DNA of 32,054 bases. Origin: Candidatus Caenarcanales bacterium (GTDB lineage Bacteria > Cyanobacteriota > Vampirovibrionia > Caenarcaniphilales > Caenarcanaceae). Position numbers and translations under genes: made by a program. The notes under the pieces are model-generated. The model was not told the origin of the DNA. It saw only the letters and a list, made by a program, of their open reading frames with translations, and did not search any database. Location: the NCBI GenBank assembly GCA_947489925.1, contig CANLFK010000003.1:1-32054 (forward strand), written 5' to 3'. Shown here in pieces: positions 25,641-32,054 of this stretch. How positions within the stretch are numbered: the first letter of the stretch is position 1; the number at the start of each line of letters is the position of its first letter.

Positions 25641-26519
25641 AGCTTCAAGAGACAAATACACTTTTCCTGAACCACTAAAACGAACCAAATTTCCTTCATC
25701 ATCATTTTTGGCTTCATCTAGTAATAAATCTCCTGTCCAAAAAACTATTTGAGAAGTTTCTATTTCTACCGAATTATTTGGAAATACTTCTAATTCATAA
25801 AAAGAGTCGCATTCGAGTAAGGCAATCGCTTTATTTAGTCTTAATTCGGTATAAGTTACTAAGTTAAAAGCTTTATTTTTAATTGGTGGAGATATTTCAA
25901 AAGTCCCCATTAAGGCTTGAAGATAAGCAATATTATTATTAGGCAAATATAACTTTTCATGCCTAAAGCTTTTGAGTCCCAAAATATTATTATTAGTGGC
26001 TAATCTTAAGCTACCCAAACCTTTGACTTCAGTCATCACAAAAGATTCGCCAGTTACTTGACTTTTAATAAAACCGCTAACTCCTCCACTTCTAACGCCA
26101 TAATATTCAACTGTCATTTTAGGATTTTGTTGTTTATAAGCCAAGCTACCAGGCAAAATTAATAATTGAGTATTTTCTTCTTTCTTTATAATTTCGGCTG
26201 AATAAACCTCAGACTGCTTATTTTTAAAGCGGAAAATAGAAATATGATTTTTACCAAAAGCCAATTCAGAAACTAATTGCATTCTCACACCAAACGAATT
26301 ATTGCTAGCTGGTAAATCTTTTATTTGATTTTGATTAAGATTCTGATTTTGGCTTTGAGACCGTTCTTTCAGAATTTGCGGTAAACTATTATTTTCAATA
26401 GAAGGTGATTGCACAATTATTTGATCATTAATAAGTTCTTGAATAGCTTCTAACTCTTTTGTTGATAGTTCAATATCTGTATTAGTTTTCTGCTGAGCTG
26501 TTTGAAAATTTATATCCAT
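25638..26519 (-). CDS. AIM24-like protein with a long N-terminal extension
   Basis: A 293-residue protein whose C-terminal half resembles the AIM24 family: ILPGSLAYKQQNP, SFVMTEVKGLGSLRLA, FYELEVFPNNSVEIE and, at the end, VRFSGSGKVYLSLEA, which parallels the RFSGNGKVYV box of the AIM24 gene at 20879-21616. The first 100 residues are polar, Gln/Asn-rich (NQNLNQNQI) and of unknown role. No signal peptide is seen. The sequence is clearly diverged from its relative in this window. It faces the inverted-repeat element with its 3' end. Confidence 0.75.
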   Translation of the reverse strand: MDINFQTAQQKTNTDIELSTKELEAIQELINDQIIVQSPSIENNSLPQILKERSQSQNQNLNQNQIKDLPASNNSFGVRMQLVSELAFGKNHISIFRFKNKQSEVYSAEIIKKEENTQLLILPGSLAYKQQNPKMTVEYYGVRSGGVSGFIKSQVTGESFVMTEVKGLGSLRLATNNNILGLKSFRHEKLYLPNNNIAYLQALMGTFEISPPIKNKAFNLVTYTELRLNKAIALLECDSFYELEVFPNNSVEIETSQIVFWTGDLLLDEAKNDDEGNLVRFSGSGKVYLSLEA

Positions 26520-26735
26520 AATTAAAAATTTAGCTTAATTAAAATCAAAATCAGTTATTTAAAACATAATTCCCAAAATATTAAAATTTGCGTTCAGGTA
26601 ATTAGTCTAATTAACCAAGAAAAACCTAAAATTTTAGAACTAAAAATCGTATTTCAGATTGTTTATTGTAAATCTTTTAAATAAAGCTTTTTTTTAAGGT
26701 GGCTTTAAGTTAAAATTAATTTCTGTTATTTATTT

Positions 26736-26810
26736 GCGGATGTAATTCAGTGGTAGAATGTCAGCCTTCCAAGCTGAACGTCGTGGGTTCGAGTCCCATC
26801 GTCCGCTCCA
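26736..26810 (+). tRNA. tRNA-Gly (anticodon TCC), CCA encoded
   Basis: A complete cloverleaf: acceptor GCGGATG/CGTCCGC (one T-G pair), D arm ATTC-AGTGGTA-GAAT, anticodon stem TCAGC/GCTGA with loop CTTCCAA giving anticodon TCC (reads GGA/GGG), T arm GTGGG-TTCGAGT-CCCAT, discriminator T and an encoded CCA (26808-26810). The two tRNA-Arg genes in this window do not encode CCA. The next gene begins only 15 bases after the CCA. Confidence 0.97.
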
Positions 26811-26825
26811 GATTAAAATTGTAAA

Positions 26826-27953
26826 ATGCAAATTCCCTTTATAAACTTAAGAGTAGAGCCAGACTTCAATCCAAAAGTTAAAACTCGATGGGAACAATCC
26901 TTAGAAAAAAGCCAATTTATTGCTGGTGAAGCCCTAATTGAATTAAATCATAAAATATTAGACTTTACAAAAGCGAAAAACTTTATTGCTTGTGCTAATG
27001 GAACTGATGCTTTGCAAATTGCCTTGAGAGCGGTTGGAGTTGGTATTAATGATTGTGTTTTATTGCCAGATTTTACTTTTTGGGCAACATATGAAGCGGT
27101 AATTAATGTTGGTGCTAGACCCGTGATGGTTGATATTTGCCCTCAAGATTTTCAGATGGACTTTGATTTGTTTTTAATTGCCATTGAAAAATATTCTCCG
27201 AAAGCCATTATTTTGGTGCATTTATATGGTTGGTGTTCAATTCGTTTGGCAGAATTTAGAGAATTTTGTAAAGTAAAAAATATTTATTTAATCGAAGATG
27301 GAGCTCAAGCAATAGGTTCTTTTTATCAGGGAAAACCGATTTTTGAAAATGCTTTTATTGCTACCACTTCTTTTTATCCAGCTAAAGTTTTAGGAGCAGC
27401 TGGTGATGGTGGTGGGATTTTTACCAATAATGCTGAAATTGCTCAAATCTGTACACAATTATCTAATCATGGTCGCAGTTCACATTATGGACATCAATTC
27501 GTTGGCTGGAATTCTCGTTTAGATGAAGTTCAAGCTCATTATTTAGTTGTGGCTTTAGATTATTTGGCTTTGCGGATTGAATCGAGAAAAAATAGCGAAA
27601 AAAAATATTTAGAATTTCAATCTAATTTTGCAAGTAATAAAGTTTTACCTTTAGAAATGAAAGCCGCTCCATCAGAGATTAATAGTAATGGTTATTTACA
27701 AGTTAGTTTGTCAAAAACTTCATATAAAGAATTATCAGACCAATTAAAAATAAAGGGCATTAACTGCGGAAATGTATATCCAAGCCCAATGTCTGCTCAA
27801 ATAGGTGCTGGTGAGTTAAATGAATTAGTTACCAAAGACAAAATCACTTATGAAATTTGCAATCGTATAATTAATTTGCCTTTATTTCCTTATATGCACG
27901 ACGAAGAAATTAATTATGTTTGTCAAAGTCTTTCTGATTTATGCAAAACCTAA
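26826..27953 (+). CDS. DegT/DnrJ/EryC1 family sugar aminotransferase
   Basis: A 375-residue pyridoxal-phosphate enzyme of the DegT/DnrJ/EryC1/StrS family. Family marks are IPFINLRVEPDFNPKV at the start, ACANGTDALQIALRA (substrate/PLP phosphate site), VDICPQDFQMD, IEDGAQAIGSFYQGK, and the Schiff-base lysine Lys187 in TSFYPAKVLGAAGDGG; GWNSRLDEVQAHYL is also conserved. These enzymes aminate nucleotide-linked keto sugars used in surface glycans such as the chains moved by the exporter at 12646-14229, though the two loci are far apart. It follows tRNA-Gly by 15 bases and probably shares its primary transcript. Confidence 0.93.
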   Translation: MQIPFINLRVEPDFNPKVKTRWEQSLEKSQFIAGEALIELNHKILDFTKAKNFIACANGTDALQIALRAVGVGINDCVLLPDFTFWATYEAVINVGARPVMVDICPQDFQMDFDLFLIAIEKYSPKAIILVHLYGWCSIRLAEFREFCKVKNIYLIEDGAQAIGSFYQGKPIFENAFIATTSFYPAKVLGAAGDGGGIFTNNAEIAQICTQLSNHGRSSHYGHQFVGWNSRLDEVQAHYLVVALDYLALRIESRKNSEKKYLEFQSNFASNKVLPLEMKAAPSEINSNGYLQVSLSKTSYKELSDQLKIKGINCGNVYPSPMSAQIGAGELNELVTKDKITYEICNRIINLPLFPYMHDEEINYVCQSLSDLCKT

Positions 27954-27996
27954 TCATAATCCAGACAATCAAATCATTATTTAATTTATATGGTAT

Positions 27997-28425
27997 TTAA
28001 GGGTGAGCAATTTGCCAGTTATCCAAACTTCCTTGATAAAGATCAAAGGTTAAAAGACTTGCATTTTTTTGCATACTGTCGAATAATTCACCTTGCAGTC
28101 TTTTTCTTTGCTCCAGACTAGACTCAGCATTAGATTTTGATAATTCAGTAAAACCTGTCAATTTTTCAAGCAAAGCCTGTTTTTGTTTTTCTAGTGGCTC
28201 TATTTTCATTGCAATGATTTTTTCTGTCTCTTCTTTTGAGACTTTACCATTTTTTTGTGCTTGCTGTATTATGAGTTTACGAGTTGTTTCAATTTTTGCA
28301 ATTACACTGCCTAGCTCAGCATTTACTTGTGCTAAACCTTGATTATTTTTTGGTCCTGGTGCGGCATTATCTATTGTTTTAGCTATGTCATAATAATTTT
28401 TGGTGTCATAATTTGGGTAACTCAT
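27997..28425 (-). CDS. Hypothetical helical (coiled-coil) protein, downstream member of a pair
   Basis: A 142-residue protein that I do not recognise. A Tyr/Asn-rich polar start (about 1-28) is followed by two long helices predicted from heptad-like sequence (about 30-58, LAQVNAELGSVIAKIETTRK, and 64-115, ending with LEQRKRLQGEL), joined by a short KNGKVSKEE turn. No signal peptide or membrane segment is seen. GAGG in the leader gives a good Shine-Dalgarno sequence (AGAGGAAA at 28431-28438). It starts 14 bases after the stop of the other small helical gene; the two share a layout (disordered head, helix, turn, helix) and may be paralogues or partners. Confidence 0.6.
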   Translation of the reverse strand: MSYPNYDTKNYYDIAKTIDNAAPGPKNNQGLAQVNAELGSVIAKIETTRKLIIQQAQKNGKVSKEETEKIIAMKIEPLEKQKQALLEKLTGFTELSKSNAESSLEQRKRLQGELFDSMQKNASLLTFDLYQGSLDNWQIAHP

Positions 28426-28439
28426 AATAATTTCCTCTA

Positions 28440-28796
28440 TTAAGCAAGGCTTAAGTTTGTTGGAATTAAACCTGTTGCGATCTGTTGAAGGTTTGTGGCT
28501 ATTTTAATATTGTTGTCTAGTAGTCCTTTCACTGTTGCAACAGTGGCTTCAATTTTTTGTTTTAAAATAGCTAAAAGCTCTTGTTTTTCTTTCATTAATT
28601 CAACATCTCGAGGAGCTTTACTATTAGTAAGTTTGCCAATTTCTGCTTCTAATCCAGTGATTTTCGCTATTAAATTTGCCAGCTGAGACTTGGGGTTTGT
28701 GGAATTGTCATCAGCTCTTACATCTGTTTTTTCAGTGGCGGCTTTAGTTCGTTCAATAACTCTAGTCAAATCCCTATCAATAATAGTAGTAGCCAT
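28440..28796 (-). CDS. Hypothetical helical (coiled-coil) protein, upstream member of a pair
   Basis: A 118-residue protein with no recognised family. The frame is open upstream to 28838, but the ATG at 28794-28796 has GAGG at 28804-28808 eight bases before it and gives a clean start MATTIIDRDLTRVIERT. A polar region to about residue 35 precedes a helix (LANLIAKITGLEAEIGKL), a turn (TNSKAPRD) and a second helix (VELMKEKQELLAILKQKI), then an Ala/Thr-rich helix. No membrane segment or signal is seen. It is transcribed divergently from pstC and leads the pair. Confidence 0.6.
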   Translation of the reverse strand: MATTIIDRDLTRVIERTKAATEKTDVRADDNSTNPKSQLANLIAKITGLEAEIGKLTNSKAPRDVELMKEKQELLAILKQKIEATVATVKGLLDNNIKIATNLQQIATGLIPTNLSLA

Positions 28797-28979
28797 AAAA
28801 TTAACCTCAGTAAAATATATAAGTTTATTAAAATACAATTTTTATCTTTACAAATAGACAAGTAAAAGTCGGGGAAATAATAAATATTAAATGAATTTTT
28901 TTTAAGACAGCTTATAAATTTGACAATATGAGAAACTTTTATTGAAAATTAAAAAATAAAATTAAGTAAATTCTAATAA

Positions 28980-29912
28980 ATGAAAAGCTTTTCACTAATA
29001 AAGAAAAATCAAAATCTAGTTTTCAGCAATTTATTTGATCATTTTTTTTCTAATATATTTAAATTTAGCCTGATTATTACCGTTATTTCATTGGTTTTAA
29101 TTTTGCTTTATGTTTTTTGGAATGGCTTGCAATTATTTGACAAAGTATCACCAATTGACTTTTTCACCAAAATAAATTGGGAGCCAGTTGGTCGAAAAGA
29201 ATTTGGCATTTTGCCTATGATTATTTCCTCTTTTTATATTACTTTGGTTTCAGTCATTATTAGTGCTCCAATTGGTATTTGCTGTGCTATTTATGCTGTT
29301 GAACTAGCAAATGATTCACTGCAAAAATTAATTCAGGTTTCAGTACAAATTTTGGCTGGTACTCCTTCCGTAATTTTTGGACTTTTAGGTTTATCTTTAA
29401 TTACTCCTTGGATTCAGACAATTTCACCAGTACCAGGTTTATCAATTTTGGCGGCTATTATAATTTTGTCTATTATGATTTTGCCAACTATTATTAGTAT
29501 TTCCCAAGATGCGATTCAAAGCGTCCCTAAAGAGTTCAAGCAAGCAAGTTTGGCTTTAGGAGCTACGCATTATCAAACAATTTTTAAAGTTATTTTGCCA
29601 ATTGCTAAGTCTGGTATTGTTACGGCTATTGTTTTGGCTATTAGCAGGGCTTTTGGTGAGGCTATGGCGGTTAAAATGGTAATTGGTAATATACAGACTA
29701 TGCCAAATTTTGATTCTAGCCATTGGTTTGGCTTACTTAGTCCCGCCAGAACTTTAACTACTAATATTATCGGAGATATTGAATATGCTCGTGAGGGTTC
29801 ACATTTGCAAGCTTTATTTGCGACTGGCACAATTTTATTTTTAGTTATTATGATTGTGAATTATTTTGCTTATTTAGTTCGTTATTCCAAAAAACCAAAT
29901 TTACTCAAATAA
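28980..29912 (+). CDS. pstC: Phosphate ABC transporter permease PstC
   Basis: A 310-residue inner-membrane permease of the high-affinity phosphate transporter. It has about six hydrophobic segments and the EAA-type cytoplasmic loop SLALGATHYQTIFKVILPIA, with SVQILAGTPSVIFGLLGL before it, a stretch typical of PstC. It begins with a cytoplasmic head of about 25 residues before TM1 (SLIITVISLVLILLYVFW). pstA follows after 7 bases. pstS is not upstream, where it usually lies. TTGACA at 28920-28925 is a possible -35 but without a good -10. Confidence 0.95.
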   Translation: MKSFSLIKKNQNLVFSNLFDHFFSNIFKFSLIITVISLVLILLYVFWNGLQLFDKVSPIDFFTKINWEPVGRKEFGILPMIISSFYITLVSVIISAPIGICCAIYAVELANDSLQKLIQVSVQILAGTPSVIFGLLGLSLITPWIQTISPVPGLSILAAIIILSIMILPTIISISQDAIQSVPKEFKQASLALGATHYQTIFKVILPIAKSGIVTAIVLAISRAFGEAMAVKMVIGNIQTMPNFDSSHWFGLLSPARTLTTNIIGDIEYAREGSHLQALFATGTILFLVIMIVNYFAYLVRYSKKPNLLK

Positions 29913-29919
29913 AAAAACA

Positions 29920-30831
29920 ATGACAAAAGCATTTTTACAAAAAAGCCAAAATATCTGCACAAAAAATAATAGACTAAAAGAAAAAGTGGCTTTTGGTTTT
30001 CTGTTTTTCTGTGCATTTTTGGTACTTTGTTTATTAGGTTTAACTTTAATTTATATATTTTCTAAGGGTTTAAAAGAGGCTTTTTCTTGGCATTATTTAT
30101 TTTCTGCCCCAATGGGCGGTCGCTCTGATACTGGTGGAATTCTTTATCCTTTAATTGGTACTTTGTATTTAATCTTGGGTGCTTTGGCAATAGCCGCTCC
30201 TATTGGTATTTCATCTGCTATTTATCTTAATGAATATGCTGACCAAAATTCTAAGTATATAAAAACAGCTCGTTTTGCAATTGATAGTTTGGCGGGAATT
30301 CCTTCGGTAATTTATGGTTTATTTGGCTTGGCTTTTTTTGTTAGTTTTTTAAGCTTTAAACATTCTTTGCTTTCTGGCTCTTTGAGCGTTGGTATTATGA
30401 TTTTACCTTTAATTATCAGAACAGCTGAAGAAGCAATTAAAAGTATTCCTCAATCTTACCGAGACGCTAGTTATGCTTTAGGAGCGAATAAAGTTCAAAC
30501 TATTTTTAAAGTAGTTTTGCCAAGTTCAATCTCGGGAATTTTAACTGGAATTATGCTAAGTATTGGGCGAGCTATCTCTGAATCAGCGGTTTTAATTTTG
30601 GCGGCTGGCGGTAGCATAACAGCTTTACCAAGATTATTTGGCTTTGATTTCCCTTTTGTTTTACCAGACTCTGGCAGAACTTTGGCTGTGCATTTATACT
30701 ATCAGGCGACTAGTTATGATGCTGGTGAAAAAGTCTTTGCAACGGCTGTTGTTTTAATTGTTTTAGTTTTAATTCTTAATTTGGTGGCTTTTTTCAGCTT
30801 TGGCAAAAAGTTTTCAATTCGTGGCAAATAA
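29920..30831 (+). CDS. pstA: Phosphate ABC transporter permease PstA
   Basis: A 303-residue partner of PstC, with about six hydrophobic segments. Family stretches are PMGGRSDTGGILYPLIGTLY near the N-terminus, DSLAGIPSVIYGLFGLAFF, and the EAA loop ASYALGANKVQTIFKVVLP; GRTLAVHLYYQA lies near the end. Size is normal. The gene ends the pst group here: the expected pstB ATPase and phoU are replaced by a calpain-like gene on the opposite strand. Bases 30585-30694 recur exactly at the right end of the window. Confidence 0.95.
   Translation: MTKAFLQKSQNICTKNNRLKEKVAFGFLFFCAFLVLCLLGLTLIYIFSKGLKEAFSWHYLFSAPMGGRSDTGGILYPLIGTLYLILGALAIAAPIGISSAIYLNEYADQNSKYIKTARFAIDSLAGIPSVIYGLFGLAFFVSFLSFKHSLLSGSLSVGIMILPLIIRTAEEAIKSIPQSYRDASYALGANKVQTIFKVVLPSSISGILTGIMLSIGRAISESAVLILAAGGSITALPRLFGFDFPFVLPDSGRTLAVHLYYQATSYDAGEKVFATAVVLIVLVLILNLVAFFSFGKKFSIRGK
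30585..30694 (+). repeat. Internal copy of a 110-bp exact direct repeat (within pstA)
   Basis: This piece of pstA, coding roughly AVLILAAGGSITALP...GRTLAVH, is identical over 110 bases to the last 110 bases of the window (offset 1360). Upstream of position 30585 the two sequences diverge at once. Confidence 0.95.
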
Positions 30832-30854
30832 TAAATTAAAGTCAAGGGCTTTCA

Positions 30855-31865
30855 CTAAGCGGGAATTTCTGCATAATCGATTCTCAAAAAGTATTTAGCA
30901 AAATCATTGTAGGTTACCGTTATGGGCTTTTTGGTATCGTGCGGGTCTTCAAGCACAATTTCTTTTTTGTCAGGGTTTACTTCTTTCAGTGCGTACGCAT
31001 GAGCAGTATGAATTTTCTTTTCTGGATCAATAAAATCACCTGAAACAGAAGAAATTCCTTTGCTAGCAACAGTAGCTGGAGATTTTTGATTATTAAAGTT
31101 ATTTAAAAAATCCAAGGTTGTAGGGTTTATTACAAAATTTTTACTACTATCCACGATGATAGTTTCTTTTATGCCCTCTATCTTCTTGCCTATAAAATTG
31201 AAGAGTGAGTTTAATGGATTTACCGAATAAGCCCATAATGGTTTTTCAACTGACTCTACTTGGCTAATTGGGAGAGTATTTGTTTTCCATGGCGTTAATG
31301 CTAAAAAAGCTTCATTGCCCTTTCCTCCCTCTAATTTTTCAGATTGAGTTTTATTTTGATCCCACAAAAAGCGGTCTGGTCGTGTTTTGCTAAATGCTAT
31401 TTCCAAAAGAGATACTAAATTAATTGAAATGTTTCCGCATTGTAGTTCTAGGTTGTCTGTAGCAGAAGCAGTTGGTTCTCCTTTATCGTCTTTGAGGATT
31501 GTCATTACTTCTTTTACTGAAACTACAACGGGTTTTCCAAACATAGTTATATTAAAACTCTCAATAATTTGCTTCTCTGGATGCCTAGGATCTTTTGCAT
31601 AATTAGGTATTATTGAATCTGATAGATGTTTTCTTCCTTCTTCCGAAAAACATAAGGCATTAATTCCCGACAAAAAGAAACAATCTCCAAAGCCCCCTTG
31701 GGTTATTTCCAAATAATCAGTCCCTATTGGTTTTTGAGAGAAGAGTTCTCCAGCTTTGTATAATTTGGGTTTTTCAGTGGGTGTTTTTGATTGCTTAACA
31801 AAAAAGCTAGAGAAATCTGCTTTCTGACTGGAGGTAGAGTTAAGTTTATTGTCTGAAAGTCCCAC
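30855..31865 (-). CDS. Calpain-like (C2 family) cysteine protease homologue
   Basis: A 336-residue protein with the calpain protease-core motifs: Gln56, Gly60, Asp61 and Cys62 in TQGGFGDCFFLSG (oxyanion Gln and nucleophile Cys) and His289 in TAHAYALKEV. The third residue, normally Asn in a NPWG motif, appears as Asp307 in VLEDPHDT, so the triad would be Cys-His-Asp if active. Calcium-binding C2 or EF-hand domains of animal calpains are absent. No signal peptide is visible; the first 45 residues are polar and unstructured. The start is GTG (31863-31865), with TAAGGAA at 31873-31879 seven bases upstream. It converges on pstA. Role unknown; secretion as an effector is possible but unsupported. 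Confidence 0.75.
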   Translation of the reverse strand: MGLSDNKLNSTSSQKADFSSFFVKQSKTPTEKPKLYKAGELFSQKPIGTDYLEITQGGFGDCFFLSGINALCFSEEGRKHLSDSIIPNYAKDPRHPEKQIIESFNITMFGKPVVVSVKEVMTILKDDKGEPTASATDNLELQCGNISINLVSLLEIAFSKTRPDRFLWDQNKTQSEKLEGGKGNEAFLALTPWKTNTLPISQVESVEKPLWAYSVNPLNSLFNFIGKKIEGIKETIIVDSSKNFVINPTTLDFLNNFNNQKSPATVASKGISSVSGDFIDPEKKIHTAHAYALKEVNPDKKEIVLEDPHDTKKPITVTYNDFAKYFLRIDYAEIPA

Positions 31866-31944
31866 TTGATAGTTCCTTACTGCTGGTAATCCCTTTAATT
31901 AAATTATGTATTTTTATAGTTAAGTTTTTGTTAGCTTGGAACTT

Positions 31945-32054
31945 AGCGGTTTTAATTTTGGCGGCTGGCGGTAGCATAACAGCTTTACCAAGATTATTTG
32001 GCTTTGATTTCCCTTTTGTTTTACCAGACTCTGGCAGAACTTTGGCTGTGCATT
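31945..32054 (+). repeat. Terminal copy of the 110-bp pstA repeat, cut by the window end
   Basis: Identical to 30585-30694. On the plus strand it would encode a middle piece of PstA but has no start codon or upstream part of the gene: the 79 bases before it (31866-31944) are non-coding and unlike pstA. It may be a truncated second copy or an assembly artefact at a contig end. Confidence 0.9.

Noticed and set aside
25447..25641. 64-codon plus-strand ORF inside the inverted-repeat element
   Set aside because: It reads through the G+C-rich hairpins and the right inverted end, has no Shine-Dalgarno sequence, and resembles no protein; it is best explained by the repeat.
1..32054. CRISPR array, prophage or integrated element
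   Set aside because: No regularly spaced repeats, integrase with active residues, phage structural genes or attachment-site duplication next to the tRNA genes were seen.

Overview
The window is AT-rich (about one third G+C by eye) and densely coded. It looks like chromosomal DNA of a diderm bacterium: it encodes an RND efflux pump, a Wzm/Wzt-type polysaccharide exporter, a Tat component, PstC/PstA and many single-copy housekeeping genes (lysS, aspS, metK, purL, ilvB, ruvC, dprA, nadD). No rRNA, ribosomal-protein or photosynthesis gene is present to fix the lineage. The gene mix, including two AIM24-family proteins, would suit a low-GC uncultured lineage such as a Melainabacteria-type relative of Cyanobacteria, but this is a weak inference. 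Translation uses the standard code, with several TTG and GTG starts that are supported by Shine-Dalgarno sequences.

Layout. 1-2539 (minus strand): lysS, then a HigB/HigA-type toxin-antitoxin pair, then the first 42 codons of a carbon-nitrogen hydrolase cut by the window edge. 2691-6286 (plus): RND transporter overlapping ruvC by 4 bases, followed by a 148-bp inverted-repeat element. 6469-9568 (minus): a tight group tatA - sprT-like metalloprotease - purL - small membrane protein. 9851-10642 (plus): YmdB-type phosphodiesterase. 10646-15888 (minus): metK - DUF937 protein - ABC-2 permease - ABC ATPase, then ilvB. 16086-19946 (plus): aspS - dprA - a tyrosine-recombinase-like protein without its catalytic residues. 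19928-23078 (minus): nadD, a CDGSH iron-sulfur protein, an AIM24 protein, two tRNA-Arg genes and a secreted AttH/CrtC-like protein. 23209-25358 (plus): a three-gene cell-envelope group (acidic protein, M23 endopeptidase, secreted Asp/Asn-rich protein). 25351-25640: an element with perfect 19-bp inverted ends between convergent genes. 25638-26519 (minus): a second AIM24-like protein. 26736-27953 (plus): tRNA-Gly and a DegT/DnrJ aminotransferase. 27997-28796 (minus): two small coiled-coil proteins. 28980-30831 (plus): pstC-pstA without pstS or pstB. 30855-31865 (minus): a calpain-like cysteine-protease homologue. The final 110 bases are an exact copy of an internal piece of pstA.

No gene-free stretch exceeds 300 bases. 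The longest are 9569-9850 (divergent promoter region, nothing else recognised) and 25359-25637 (the inverted-repeat element).

Most of the window is ordinary core genome. The points most worth checking are the inactive Xer-like protein beside dprA, the two inverted-repeat elements, the terminal pstA duplication, the in-frame continuation after the stop of the first AIM24 gene, and the unfamiliar genes around pst (coiled-coil pair and calpain-like protein).
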